From Amycolatopsis sp. GM8 (GTDB taxonomy: Bacteria; Actinomycetota; Actinomycetes; Mycobacteriales; Pseudonocardiaceae): a stretch of 64,000 nt of DNA. Below, piece after piece: positions 18,598 to 29,298 of this stretch; within the stretch, counting starts at the first letter, position 1, and the number at the start of each line of letters is the position of its first letter. Below the pieces are notes generated by a model. The model was given only the letters and a program-made list of their open reading frames with translations. It did not search any database and was not told where the DNA came from. Where the stretch lies: assembly GCF_021653975.1 (NCBI RefSeq), contig NZ_JAJKFK010000013.1, positions 1 through 64,000 on the forward strand, in the 5' to 3' direction. The translations under genes were made by a program, and so were the position numbers.

Positions 18598-20002
18598 CGA
18601 CAACGCCGTTGGTAGCCGGTGTCGACTCGTCGACCCAGTCGACGAAGGTCGTCGTGTGCGACGCGGCGACCGGCGCCGTCGTGCGGGAAGGCCGCGCGAC
18701 GCATCCGGACACCACCGAGGTCGATCCGCAGGTCTGGTGGGACGCGTTCACGAAGGCGTCCGCCGGGCTGCTGGACGGGGTGCAGGCGATCGGCGTCGGC
18801 GGTCAGCAGCACGGCATGGTCACCCTCGACGAGTCCGGCGACGTGGTGCGGCCGGCGTTGCTGTGGAACGACACCCGGTCCGGCAAGGCCGCGGACAACC
18901 TGGTGACCGAGCTCGGCGGGCCGCGCGCATGGGCGGAGGCGGTCGGCTCGGTGCCGGTCGCGAGCTTCACCGTCACCAAGCTGCGCTGGATGGCCGAGCA
19001 CGAGCCGCGGCTCGCCGACCGGGTGACCCGGGTGCTGCTGCCGCACGACTGGCTCACCTGGAAGCTGACCGGCGAGGCCGTCACCGATCGCGGCGACGCG
19101 TCCGGCACGGGCTACTTCTCCCCGGCGAAGAACGCCTATCGCGAGGACATCCTGGCCCACGCGTTCGGCCGGACCCCGGAGCTGCCGCGGGTACTCGGGC
19201 CGCGCGAGGCCGCGGGCCGCACCGAGGACGGGATCCTGGTGTCCGCCGGCACCGGCGACAACATGGCCGCGGCACTGGCGCTGGAGCTCGGCGAAGGCGA
19301 TGTGGTCGTGTCGCTCGGCACGAGCGGCACCGTGTTCGGCGTGTCCGGGACGGCGTCCGCGGACGCGACCGGCATCGTCGCCGGGTTCGCCGACGCGACC
19401 GGCCGGTTCCTGCCGCTCGCGTGCACGCTCAACGCCGCCCGCGTGCTCACCGCGACCGCGGCGATGCTCGGCACCGACCTGGCCGGCCTGGACCGGCTGG
19501 CGCTCGCGGCCGAACCGGGCGCGGGCGGGCTGACCCTGCTGCCGTACCTCGACGGCGAGCGCACCCCCAACCTGCCCGACGCGGCCGGTTCGCTGCATGG
19601 CCTGCGCCGCGCCAACATGACGCCGGAGAACCTGGCCCGCGCCGCCGTCGAAGGCATGCTGTCGGGGCTCGCCGCCGCACTGGATGTGTTACAGGACAAC
19701 GGAATCACCGCACGCCGGATCCTGCTCATCGGCGGCGCCGCGCAGTCCGAGGCGGTGCGCGCGGTCGCGCCGATCGTGTTCGGGCTGCCGATCGTCGTCC
19801 CCGAACCGGCCGAGCACGTCGCGCTCGGTGCGGCCCGCCAGGCCGCCTGGGTGCTGGCCGGCACCGAAGAACCACCGGCCTGGGCGGAGAAAACCCCGCT
19901 GGAGCTGGCCGCCGGGGATTCCCCGGCCGGCCGGGAGCTGCGGCAACGGCATCTCGATATCCGCGAGCTCGTGCATCAAGTCAACACAGGAGAGGACACC
20001 TG

Positions 20003-20003
<1 letters not shown>
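18594..20003 (+). CDS. xylB: xylulokinase (FGGY family)
   Basis: 469 residues. FGGY carbohydrate kinase: N-terminal [13 protein letters not shown], sugar-binding VGGQQHGMV and [18 protein letters not shown], phosphate motif [10 protein letters not shown]-terminal [14 protein letters not shown]. The [14 protein letters not shown] pairing points to xylulokinase rather than glycerol kinase. Would convert D-xylulose to D-xylulose-5-phosphate. ATG at 18594 overlaps the regulator stop (ATGA). Confidence 0.87.
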
Positions 20004-21082
<1,079 letters not shown>

Positions 21083-21154
21083 CACACCGCCGGCGGGCAG
21101 TCCGGTTCGACCGTGCACCGGGCTGCCCCGCGCGTTGTGGGAAACTCGGCGTTG

Positions 21155-22267
21155 ATGAGTTCCGAAATCTCCCGTGCCGAGGTCGTGGTCGACCTCGCCG
21201 CGATCCGGCACAACGTGCGCCTGCTGGCCGACCGGGCAGCAGGCGCCGCGGTGATGGCCGTGGTCAAGGCCGACGGATACGGCCACGGCGCGGTGCCGGT
21301 GGGGAAGGCCGCCCTCGACGCGGGCGCGACCTGGCTCGGGGCGTGCTCGCTCGCCGAGGGGCTCGCGCTGCGTGAGGCGGGCATCACAGCGCCGGTGTTC
21401 ACCTGGCTCGACGCGCCGAACGTGGACTTCACGCCCGGGATCGCCGCGGACCTCGACCTGTCCGTCAGCTCGGCCGACGAACTGGCGCGAGTGGCGGCCG
21501 CCGCCGAGCGGCTCGGCAAGCGGGCGCGGGTCCATCTCAAGATCGACACCGGGTTGTCCCGCAGCGGGTGCCCCGCCTACGCTTGGCCCGCGCTCGTGAA
21601 GGCCGCGACTGCCGAACCGGGGGTCGAGGTCGTCGCCGTCTGGTCGCATCTCGCGTGCGCGGACGAGCCCGGGCACCCGTCGATCGACCTGCAGGCGCAG
21701 CGTTTCCAGGTGGCGTACCACGTCGCACGCGAGGCGGGGCTGAACCCGTTGCGGCATATCGCGAATTCGGCGGCGACGCTGACCCGGCCGGATCTGCACT
21801 TCGACCTCGTGCGCCCCGGCATCGCCGTCTACGGGCTGAATCCCGTGCCACAGCAAGAAAACCTGCGTCCCGCGATGACGTTCCGTTCGCAGGTCGTGCT
21901 CACCAAACGGATCGACGCCGGTGAGTCCGTCTCCTATGGACACACCTGGACCGCCTCCCGCGACACCACGCTGGCGTTGGTCTCCGCGGGCTACGCCGAC
22001 GGAGTGCCGCGAACGCTGTCCGGCCGGATGGACGTCTGGCTCGACGGGAAGCGGCGTCCGGTGGCCGGCCGCGTGTGCATGGACCAGCTGGTCGTCGACT
22101 GCGGAGACGACGAACCCGCGGCAGGCTCGGAGGTCGTGCTGTTCGGCGCGGGCGCCGCTGGCGAACCCACCGCGCGGGAGTGGGCGGACACGATCGGCAC
22201 CATCGACTACGAGATCGTCACCGGGATGTACCGGCCGCGGGTCCAGCGGCGGTACGAGGGAGCGTGA
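21155..22267 (+). CDS. alr: alanine racemase
   Basis: 370 residues from ATG at 21155. Fold-type III PLP enzyme: PLP lysine in AVVKADGYGHG (Lys38), substrate tyrosine in SVSYGHTW, and RPGIAVYGLNP and GRVCMDQLVVD motifs. Supplies D-alanine for peptidoglycan. A slightly longer start at 21113 is possible but adds no family sequence. Overlaps the next gene, as usual in this cluster. Confidence 0.96.
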   Translation: MSSEISRAEVVVDLAAIRHNVRLLADRAAGAAVMAVVKADGYGHGAVPVGKAALDAGATWLGACSLAEGLALREAGITAPVFTWLDAPNVDFTPGIAADLDLSVSSADELARVAAAAERLGKRARVHLKIDTGLSRSGCPAYAWPALVKAATAEPGVEVVAVWSHLACADEPGHPSIDLQAQRFQVAYHVAREAGLNPLRHIANSAATLTRPDLHFDLVRPGIAVYGLNPVPQQENLRPAMTFRSQVVLTKRIDAGESVSYGHTWTASRDTTLALVSAGYADGVPRTLSGRMDVWLDGKRRPVAGRVCMDQLVVDCGDDEPAAGSEVVLFGAGAAGEPTAREWADTIGTIDYEIVTGMYRPRVQRRYEGA

Positions 22268-23367
22268 TGATGCCTTCCCGCCGGCTGCTGACCATCGTCG
22301 GCAGTGCTGCCGCGCTGGTCACCGGTGCCGCCGCCGCGGGCATCGCGGTCGCCGCGCAGCAGCGCAAGGGCACCGAGGTCGTCGAGCCCGGCGAAAAGCT
22401 CGGCGACCTGCGGGCGGACCGGGTCTCGACGGTGGCCGCGGACGACGGGACGCCGCTCGCGGTGTCGGAGATCCACCCGGGGCAGGGCAAGCCGGAACTG
22501 ACTGTGGTCGGCGTGCACGGTTTCGCGCTCTCCCAGCGCAGCTGGTACTTCCAGCGGCGGGACCTGGCTTCGCTGACGCTGCCGCGCGTGAAGCAGGTCT
22601 ACTACGACCATCGTGGCCATGGGCTTTCGGGCGCGGCCGCCGCGGAAACGAGCACCATCGAGCAGCTGGCGCGTGACCTCGACGCGGTGCTGCGCGCCGT
22701 CGCGCCGGACGGGCCGATCGTGCTGGCCGGCCATTCGATGGGCGGCATGGTGATCATGGAGCTGGCGCAGCAGAACCCGGAGCTGTTCGCCGACCGGGTG
22801 TGCGGCGTGGCGTTCATCGCGACGGCCGCCGGTGAGGTCGGCGGGCGCGGCCTGTCGCGGAGCCTGCTGTCGAAGTACAACCCGTTGACGCGGGGGGTCG
22901 GCGAGCTGGCCGGGTGGCAGCCCGGGCTGGTGGAGTTCGTGCGCGCCGCGGGTGGCCAGCTGACCCGCCCGGCTGTGCGGCGGCTGGCGTTCGGCTCGCG
23001 GGACGTGCATCCGAAGATCGTGGACTTCCTGCTGGAGATGCTGGCGGTGACCCCAGTGCGCGGGCTGGTGAACTACATCGACACGCTCGGCAGCCACAAC
23101 CGGTACGCGGCGCTGGCCGGCCTGAAGCACGCGCACGTGCTGGTGATCCACGGCGACGCGGACCGGCTCACGCCGTTCTCCCACGCGGAGCGGATCGCCG
23201 CCGAGCTGCCGGACGCGGAGCTGGCGCGGGTGCGCGGCGCCGGGCACACGGTGCAGCTCGAACAACCGGAGCTGGTGAACAGCTACCTGATCGACCTGTT
23301 GCAGAAATGCGCTGGAGTGGACGAAATGGGTTCCTCACAACGGATCTGGCGATGGCTGACCAAGTAA
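22267..23367 (+). CDS. membrane-anchored alpha/beta hydrolase
   Basis: 366 residues from ATG at 22267 (GTG at 22264 also fits). N-terminal hydrophobic segment (about residues 5-30, LLTIVGSAAALVTGAAAAGIAVAA) acts as signal or anchor. Alpha/beta-hydrolase core: VVGVHGF oxyanion motif, YDHRGHGLSG, nucleophile GHSMGGMV near residue 157, Asp in IHGDADRL and His in GAGHTVQLEQP. Substrate unknown. Lies between alr and tsaE, overlapping both (1 bp and 16 bp), the arrangement also found in streptomycetes. Confidence 0.82.
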   Translation: MMPSRRLLTIVGSAAALVTGAAAAGIAVAAQQRKGTEVVEPGEKLGDLRADRVSTVAADDGTPLAVSEIHPGQGKPELTVVGVHGFALSQRSWYFQRRDLASLTLPRVKQVYYDHRGHGLSGAAAAETSTIEQLARDLDAVLRAVAPDGPIVLAGHSMGGMVIMELAQQNPELFADRVCGVAFIATAAGEVGGRGLSRSLLSKYNPLTRGVGELAGWQPGLVEFVRAAGGQLTRPAVRRLAFGSRDVHPKIVDFLLEMLAVTPVRGLVNYIDTLGSHNRYAALAGLKHAHVLVIHGDADRLTPFSHAERIAAELPDAELARVRGAGHTVQLEQPELVNSYLIDLLQKCAGVDEMGSSQRIWRWLTK

Positions 23368-23801
23368 CGCTGCCGGCCGAAGCGGACACGGTCTCCTTCG
23401 GCGAATCACTCGGCCGGCAGTTGCGTGCGGGCGATCTCGTGCTGCTCGCCGGGCCGCTCGGCGCCGGGAAGACCGTGCTGACCCGTGGAATCGCCGCGGG
23501 CCTCGGGGTTTCGGGACGGGTCAGCTCGCCGACGTTCGTGCTCGCGCGGGTGCATCCGGCCGGTGCGCGAGGAGTGCCGCTGGTGCATGTGGACGCCTAT
23601 CGGCTGGGCGGGGATCTCGCGCAGCTCGACGATCTGGATCTGGACACCGATCTCGAAGCGTCCGCGGTGGTCGTCGAATGGGGCGAGGGCTCGGCGGAAC
23701 GGCTGTCCTCGGATTATCTGGTGGTCCGGCTCGAACGGCGCGACGACGACGTGCGGGTGGCGACGCTCGAACCGCATGGCAGCTGGAAAGAACGGGTATG
23801 A
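23352..23801 (+). CDS. tsaE: tRNA threonylcarbamoyladenosine biosynthesis ATPase TsaE
   Basis: 149 residues. P-loop GPLGAGKT at residues 34-41, then the family motifs SSPTFVLARV, HVDAYRLGG and VVVEWGEGSAERL. With TsaB and TsaD it makes t6A37 in ANN-decoding tRNAs. Start ATG at 23352 overlaps the preceding stop by 16 bp. In mycobacteria tsaE is directly followed by tsaB; here four kilobases of other genes separate them. Confidence 0.93.
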   Translation: MADQVTLPAEADTVSFGESLGRQLRAGDLVLLAGPLGAGKTVLTRGIAAGLGVSGRVSSPTFVLARVHPAGARGVPLVHVDAYRLGGDLAQLDDLDLDTDLEASAVVVEWGEGSAERLSSDYLVVRLERRDDDVRVATLEPHGSWKERV

Positions 23802-23850
23802 GCGTCGTCGCGGCTCGGCTCGATGCGCGCGGCGGGCGCGGAGGGCGGCG

Positions 23851-24831
23851 ATGAGCCGCGCGGTGGTGATCGACCGGCCGCGGGAGCTGCGGGTGGTGCG
23901 CACCGAGCCGCAGCTGCCGGAGTACGGCGAGGCGGTGGTGCGGGTCGCGTGGTCGGGGATTTGTGGTTCCGATCGCGAGGTGTTCGCGGGGACGCGGGCG
24001 GCGGGTTATGTCCGCTATCCGGTGACGCCGGGGCACGAATGGTCGGGCACGGTGGTCGAGCTGGGGCCTGGTACGGACCAGTCGTTGCTGGGGAAACCGG
24101 TGGTGGGTGAGGGTTTCCGCAACTGCGGGCGATGTGACTCGTGCCGCCGGGGCGATACCAACCTGTGCGAGGCCGCCTACGACGAGACGGGTTTCACCCG
24201 GCCTGGTGCGTGGTCGGACGAGCTGCGCCTGCCGGCGCGGTTGCTGCACGAGCTGCCGGCCGACGCCGACCTGCGGGCGGCGGCGGTGCTGGAGCCCGCC
24301 GCGTGCATGGCCGGCGCGGCACTGAAGGCGGCGGTGGTTCCGGGCGAGCGGGTGGCGGTGGTCGGTGGCGGCACCCTCGGGATGCTGGCGGTGCAGCTTT
24401 TGGCGGCGAGCAGGCCGGGTGAGCTGGTGGTGGTGGACCCGCGACAGGACCGGTTCGAGTTGGCGCGCCGGTTCGGCGCGTCGGTAGCTGCGCCTGACGA
24501 CGACCTCGAGCCGTTCGACGTCGTGGTCGAGGCGGCGGGCGCGCCGGGCACGGGCCGTCTCGCGGTGACCCTGACGAAACGCGGCGGGCGGACGGTACTG
24601 ACCGGCTTGGCGGGCACCGAGACCGCGCCGCTGGCCCCGGCGGACCTGGTCACTTCGGCGGTGACGGTGTTCACGGTCTTCGGTGCGTCTTCGGCGGCGT
24701 GGACGCACGCGGTCCGGGCCTTCGCGACCGGCCTGCTGGACCCGGCACCGTTGATCACACACGAGTTCGCACTGGAACAGGCGGAAGACGCCCTAGCCGC
24801 CCTCGGCGGGAAGGTACTCCTGCATCCCTGA
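23851..24831 (+). CDS. zinc-type alcohol dehydrogenase
   Basis: 326 residues from ATG at 23851. Medium-chain dehydrogenase: SGICGSDREVF (catalytic Cys), PGHEWSGTV, structural zinc cluster FRNCGRCDSCRRGDTNLC, and NAD motif VVGGGTLGM. Resembles threonine/sorbitol-type dehydrogenases but with a shorter C terminus and unknown substrate. Separated from tsaE by 49 bp and followed by the tandem repeat array. Confidence 0.8.
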   Translation: MSRAVVIDRPRELRVVRTEPQLPEYGEAVVRVAWSGICGSDREVFAGTRAAGYVRYPVTPGHEWSGTVVELGPGTDQSLLGKPVVGEGFRNCGRCDSCRRGDTNLCEAAYDETGFTRPGAWSDELRLPARLLHELPADADLRAAAVLEPAACMAGAALKAAVVPGERVAVVGGGTLGMLAVQLLAASRPGELVVVDPRQDRFELARRFGASVAAPDDDLEPFDVVVEAAGAPGTGRLAVTLTKRGGRTVLTGLAGTETAPLAPADLVTSAVTVFTVFGASSAAWTHAVRAFATGLLDPAPLITHEFALEQAEDALAALGGKVLLHP

Positions 24832-24893
24832 CGCGCTCCGGCGATCCCGTTCGGGGCGCCCGGTGCCGCCAGACTTCGGGCCCGGACGATCGG

Positions 24894-25344
24894 TTGTGTC
24901 ACGCTCGGTGGCGCCAGATCCTGGAGCGAGGCGAACCCTTGCGCCGCACGACTTTCGACCAGGTCCTAGGGGTTGAACGGTGCCCTGTCTTGCACGAACT
25001 TCGATCACGTCTTGGTGGCTGGGCGGTTCTTGTGCCGCACGACGTTCGGCCAGGTCCTGGGGTTGGGCGGTTTGTTGTGCCGCACGACGTTCGATCAGGT
25101 CCTGGTGGCTGGACGACTCCTTGTGCCACCCCGAGTTCGATCGAGTCGTGGGAGCTGGGCGATCCCTTGCGCCGCGCGAAGGTGGACTGGGTCCTGGGCT
25201 GGGTGGGTCTGTTGTGTCGCGTCGAGTTCGATCGGGTTCTGGGTTAGGCGATCCCTTGCGCCGCACGACGTTCGACCGAGTGCTGGGGCCGGAGGGTTTC
25301 TTGTGTCGCGTCGCGTTCGATCAGGTCTGGAGCTAGACGATTCC
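24894..25344. repeat. tandem array of about 45-bp units (10 copies)
   Basis: Fills the 500-bp gap between two genes. Units begin ttgYgYc at 24894, 24939, 24990, 25030, 25075, 25121, 25167, 25212, 25256 and 25301; spacing is 40-51, mostly 44-46 bp. Consensus opens ttgygccgcacgacgttcga and continues with tcaggtcctgg and gctgggcgatcc. An eleventh unit begins at 25345 and is the 3' coding end of the carboxyltransferase gene, whose stop codon (25333-25335) lies inside the tenth unit. Copies outside the gene have drifted. No spacers of unrelated sequence, so not a CRISPR. Confidence 0.85.
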
Positions 25345-26628
25345 TTGCGCCACCCCGAGCTCGACCAGATCCTGCGGGCGCAGGCGGAGCTGGTCGGCTA
25401 TCGCGGGGATGTCTGCCGCCGGGCGTTTGAGGATCGCCGCGGCTGCCTCTGGGGACGTGACCGAGAAGAAGCTGTCCGGCGTCACCCATGTGCGGCCCGG
25501 GGCGGCGAAGGCCAGCGCGCCACCTGATCCACCTTCACCGATGACCAGTGTGGTCACCGGCACGGACGCACCCGCCACGGCGGCGAACATCTCCGCGATC
25601 GCCGCGCCGGCACCTGCTCGTTCGGCCGTACCGTCGTTCGCCGCGCCGGGGGTGTCGACGAGGGTCAGCACCGGGAAACCGAGCCGGTCGGCCAGCCGGA
25701 TCAGGCGGGCAGCCGTGCGGAAACCGGACGGGAGCGTCGGCGTGCCGCACTGCGCCGCGTACGCGATCGTCAGGCCGTCACGCGAACCGAAACCGCAGCG
25801 GACACCAGGATCGACGCCACCGCACCGGTCGCCGCTGATGTTCTCGCGCCAGTCGAAATACGCGTCGAGATAGGCGTCCGCGTGCGGCCGGGAGGGCGCG
25901 CGTGCGGCTCGGACAGCATCCCAGCCCGTCTCGGGCACGCCGGCCGAGCCCAGTGCCGCGGGCGGTTCCGGTGTTGTGTGGCAACGGTTTGTCAGGAGGG
26001 GCAGCCAGCGGGCCAGCGCGCCGGGCAGGTCTTCGACGATCTGGTCGACGTGACCCGACGCCAGCTGCGACTCCGCCGTGTAGGCCGAATCGTCACCAGC
26101 AGGCCGGACACGTGAACCGGCGAAGCCGACCTGCGCGCCCGGCAACGCCAGCACCACGTCGGCGCCCGCGCCGAGGGTTGCCCAGCCGCCGCCGGTCGTC
26201 GGATCGCGCAGGACCGAGATCTGCGGAAGTCCGGCCGACCGGGTCAGCGCCGCCTGCCGCGCGATGCGCTGGAGTTGCGACAGCGCCGCCATGCCCTCCT
26301 GCATCCGGCTTCCACCGGTCGCGATGAGGGACACCACCGGCGTGCGCAGCTCGCGTGCCCGCGTGAAGGCCGCCTCGATCCGATCGCCGGTGCGCCGCCC
26401 GACCGAGCCGCCGAGGAACCCGAACTCGAACACGATCAGCGTCGCCTCGACGTCGCCGACCTTGCCCACACCGCAGACCACCGACTCCCGCTCGCCGGTC
26501 CGTGCCCCGGCTCGCGCCCTCGCCTCGTCGTAGCCCGGCCAGCCGATCGGACCGTCCACTTCGGACTCTGCGAGTGGCACGTCGAACTCGGTGAAGGCCG
26601 AGCAGATCGAGCCGATCAGCGCACGCAT
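25333..26628 (-). CDS. acyl-CoA carboxylase carboxyltransferase, fused alpha/beta
   Basis: 431 residues from ATG at 26628, overlapping the matB stop by one base (TGATG). The N-terminal half is an AccD-like carboxyltransferase lobe (ATGGSRMQEGMAAL, LGAGADVVLALPGAQVGFAG), the C-terminal half an AccA-like lobe (LTLVDTPGAANDGTAERAG, VIGEGGSGGALAF). The zinc-ribbon of true AccD is missing. Coupled with matB, it may carboxylate or decarboxylate malonyl-type intermediates; similar pairs occur in streptomycetes. Its last 40 or so bases are the template of the downstream 45-bp array. Confidence 0.78.
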   Translation of the reverse strand: MRALIGSICSAFTEFDVPLAESEVDGPIGWPGYDEARARAGARTGERESVVCGVGKVGDVEATLIVFEFGFLGGSVGRRTGDRIEAAFTRARELRTPVVSLIATGGSRMQEGMAALSQLQRIARQAALTRSAGLPQISVLRDPTTGGGWATLGAGADVVLALPGAQVGFAGSRVRPAGDDSAYTAESQLASGHVDQIVEDLPGALARWLPLLTNRCHTTPEPPAALGSAGVPETGWDAVRAARAPSRPHADAYLDAYFDWRENISGDRCGGVDPGVRCGFGSRDGLTIAYAAQCGTPTLPSGFRTAARLIRLADRLGFPVLTLVDTPGAANDGTAERAGAGAAIAEMFAAVAGASVPVTTLVIGEGGSGGALAFAAPGRTWVTPDSFFSVTSPEAAAAILKRPAADIPAIADQLRLRPQDLVELGVAQGIV

Positions 26629-28100
26629 CAGTGCTCCAACGCCCGCTTCATCACCTTGCCCATGTCGTTGCGCGGCAAGGCATCCAGGAACCGCACCACC
26701 CGTGGCCGCTTGTGTGGCGACAGCAGGCGCGCCACATGGTCGGCCAGCTCCTGTTCGCCGGGCGCGGGACCGGAAGGCACGATCCACGCGACGATCCGCT
26801 CGCCGAGGTCGGGATCCGGCTCGCCGGTGACCGCGGCCTCCGCGACCCCGGGATGTTCGAGCAGCGCGTTCTCGATCTCCCCGGCGCCTATCTTGTAACC
26901 GCCGCTCTTGATCAGGTCGGTGGCTTTGCGCCCGACGATGCGCAGGTAGCCGTCGGCGTCGCGGGTCGCCATGTCGCCGGTGCGGAACCAGCCTCCCTCA
27001 CCGGTGAACACCTCGGCCGTCGCGTCCGGGCGGTTGAGGTATTCGGTGAACAGGTTCGGCCCGCGCACGTGGATCTCGCCGACGGTCTCGCCGTCCGAGG
27101 TCTCGATCACCGCGCCCGACTCCTCGACCAGCCGCACCTCGACACCGCGCAGCGGCACGCCCACGGTCCCCGGTTTGCGTTCGCCGTCGGCCCGGACGCT
27201 CGTGTTCATCAGCGTTTCGGTCATGCCGTAGCGCTCGACGACCTGCTGCCCGGTCGCGGCTGTGATGCGCTGGTGGTCGTGTACGGGCAGCGCGGCCGAC
27301 CCGGACACCAGCAGCCGTGCCCGCCCGAACGCCTTGGCCAGCTCCGGGTTGTCGCCGACCGTTTCCGCGATCCGGTGGTACATCGTCGGTACGCCGAACA
27401 TCATCGTCGCCTCGCCGGACAGTTCGTTCGCCGCGCCTTCGACGGAGAACCGGCCGAGGTGGTGGACGCTGCCGCCGCGACGTAGCGGCCCGAGGATGCC
27501 GAGGATCAGGCCGTGCACGTGGAACAGCGGCAGCGCGTGCACCAGGACGTCGTCCGCGGTCCACTGCCAGGCGTCTTCGAGCGTGTCCAGTGTGGTGGCG
27601 ATCGCGCGGCGGGGCAGCACGACGCCCTTGGGCGGGCCGGTGGTGCCGGACGTGTAGACGATCAGCGCGGGCGCCTCCGGATCCGGCTCGTCCGGCAATT
27701 CGCCCGGCACGCCGGTGAGCGGGATGTCCTTGCGTGACAACGTGGCCAGCGCCTCGGGCAGCGTGACGCCGGCCTCGGCTAGCACGAGCGACGGAGTGCT
27801 GTCCGACACGATGTGGCCCAGCTCGCGTTCGCCGATCTTCGGGTTGACCGGGACCGCGGGCACTCCGGCCAACAACGCGGCGAGCACCGCGACGCTGGTG
27901 TGGATGGTCGGCGTCGCCCACACCGCGACCCGGCCGGGACCGGCGTCGTGTAGCTCACGCGCCAGCGTCCCGGCGACGTCCGCCAGCTCGGCGTAGTCGA
28001 GGGAGGCTTCGCCGAACCGCAGCGCGTTCTTGGCGGGCTTCGTCGTCAGGGCCGGGAACAACCGTTCTGCCACGCTGGGCCTCCTCGCACGGAACGTCAT
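26628..28100 (-). CDS. matB: malonyl-CoA synthetase
   Basis: 490 residues. ANL ligase: P-loop VYTSGTTGPPKGVVLPRRA, LPLFHVHGLILGILGPLRRGG, RYGMTETLMNTSVRADGER and GRKATDLIKSGGYKIGAGEIENALLEHP. These are near-identical in pattern to MatB of Streptomyces coelicolor, which makes malonyl-CoA from malonate, CoA and ATP. Divergent from tsaB; first gene of a two-gene unit with the carboxyltransferase. A palindrome at 28115-28131 lies in the divergent promoter. Confidence 0.9.
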   Translation of the reverse strand: MTFRARRPSVAERLFPALTTKPAKNALRFGEASLDYAELADVAGTLARELHDAGPGRVAVWATPTIHTSVAVLAALLAGVPAVPVNPKIGERELGHIVSDSTPSLVLAEAGVTLPEALATLSRKDIPLTGVPGELPDEPDPEAPALIVYTSGTTGPPKGVVLPRRAIATTLDTLEDAWQWTADDVLVHALPLFHVHGLILGILGPLRRGGSVHHLGRFSVEGAANELSGEATMMFGVPTMYHRIAETVGDNPELAKAFGRARLLVSGSAALPVHDHQRITAATGQQVVERYGMTETLMNTSVRADGERKPGTVGVPLRGVEVRLVEESGAVIETSDGETVGEIHVRGPNLFTEYLNRPDATAEVFTGEGGWFRTGDMATRDADGYLRIVGRKATDLIKSGGYKIGAGEIENALLEHPGVAEAAVTGEPDPDLGERIVAWIVPSGPAPGEQELADHVARLLSPHKRPRVVRFLDALPRNDMGKVMKRALEH

Positions 28101-28114
28101 GGGGTGAATTGGCT

Positions 28115-28131
28115 AAGTGGCTGAACCACTT
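28115..28131. promoter_or_regulatory. candidate operator, aagtgg-N5-ccactt
   Basis: Perfect 6-bp inverted repeat with a 5-base centre in the 83-bp gap between matB and tsaB. Size and symmetry fit a GntR- or TetR-type dimer site, but no regulator gene is adjacent, so this is only a candidate. Confidence 0.35.
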
Positions 28132-28183
28132 TGCGGTCGCCCAGCCATCGGTGTCAAGCGTGCAGGGCATATCCTGGTACACC

Positions 28184-28831
28184 GTGCTGGTACTCGCCAT
28201 CGACACCTCGACACCCGCGGTCACCGCCGGGCTGGCGACGCTGGCGGGTGCCGACGTCTCCGTGCTCGCCGAGCGCGTCACGATCAACGCCCGTGCGCAC
28301 GGGGAGCTGATCACTCCGCACATCCTCGACGCCGCGAAGGCAGCCGGCGTGACGCTGCGCGAGGTCGACGCAATCGTTTGCGGCGTCGGCCCCGGCCCCT
28401 TCACCGGCCTGCGGGCCGGCATGGCCACCGCGGCCGCGCTCGCCCACGGGCTCGGCATCAACGTGTACCCGGTGTGCAGCCTCGACGGCATCGCCGCGGC
28501 CACCGAGGCGAGCGAGCCGTTCCTCGTCGTCACCGACGCGCGTCGCCGCGAGGTGTACTGGGCCGCCTACGACGCGAACGGCACCCGCACCGACGGCCCG
28601 CACGTCCAGGCGCCGGAACCGCTCGGCCTGCCGATCGCCGCCGGTGACGGCGCCCGTCTCTACGCCGAGAAGCTTGGCGTCCGCGTGCTTGAGCCGTACT
28701 ACCCGACGATCGCCGGGCTCGTCACCGCCGCGAGCGATGCCTTCGACGCCGAGCCCGTTCCGCTGACGCCGCTGTACCTGCGCCGCCCGGACGCCGTCGA
28801 GCCCACCGCCAGGAAGCGGGTGACGGCGTGA
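28184..28831 (+). CDS. tsaB: tRNA threonylcarbamoyladenosine biosynthesis protein TsaB
   Basis: 215 residues from GTG at 28184. ASKHA fold: LAIDTSTPAVTAGL at the N terminus, HGELITPHI, VGPGPFTGLRAGMATA and SLDGIAAA. Scaffold of the t6A complex with TsaD and TsaE. Overlaps rimI by 4 bp (GTGA). An in-frame ATG at 28109 would add 25 residues unlike the family. Confidence 0.93.
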   Translation: MLVLAIDTSTPAVTAGLATLAGADVSVLAERVTINARAHGELITPHILDAAKAAGVTLREVDAIVCGVGPGPFTGLRAGMATAAALAHGLGINVYPVCSLDGIAAATEASEPFLVVTDARRREVYWAAYDANGTRTDGPHVQAPEPLGLPIAAGDGARLYAEKLGVRVLEPYYPTIAGLVTAASDAFDAEPVPLTPLYLRRPDAVEPTARKRVTA

Positions 28832-29298
28832 AGCTCGCCCTCCTTGCCCGCAAGGACATCCCGCGCTGCGTCGAGATCGAGAAGCAGCTCTTCGCAGCCG
28901 ATGATCCGTGGAGTGCCTACGCGTTCCGGTCCGAGCTCGACGCCGGTGGCTACTACCTCGGCGCGTACACCGACGGGGACGAGCTGGTCGGTTACGCCGG
29001 GCTCGCGACCGTCGGGCGCCCCGGCGACTTCGAGTCCAGCGTGCACACCATCGGCGTCGACGAGGCGTACCAGGGGCAGGGCATCGGCACCGCGCTGCTG
29101 CGTGCCCTGCTCGCGCACGCCGACGAGCTGCGTGCCCCCGTCTTCCTCGAAGTCCGCACCGACAACGACCGGGCGCTGGAGCTCTACGCCCGCCACGGCT
29201 TCACCCGGATCGGCCTGCGCAAGCGCTACTACCAGCCTTCCGGCGCTGATGCCTACACCATGAAACGCCCCTCTCGCTCGGAACAGGAGGCCGGCTGA
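28828..29298 (+). CDS. rimI: ribosomal protein S18 alanine N-acetyltransferase
   Basis: 156 residues, GNAT fold: acetyl-CoA motif [15 protein letters not shown] near residue 85, [19 protein letters not shown] and [15 protein letters not shown] at the C terminus, the last typical of RimI. Acts on the N-terminal alanine of S18 or related targets. Lies between tsaB and tsaD and overlaps both, as in most actinobacteria. Confidence 0.92.
   Translation: MKLALLARKDIPRCVEIEKQLFAADDPWSAYAFRSELDAGGYYLGAYTDGDELVGYAGLATVGRPGDFESSVHTIGVDEAYQGQGIGTALLRALLAHADELRAPVFLEVRTDNDRALELYARHGFTRIGLRKRYYQPSGADAYTMKRPSRSEQEAG

Noticed and set aside
24894-25344. 45-bp array considered as a CRISPR
   Set aside because: No unique spacers between repeats and no cas genes; units are contiguous and diverged.
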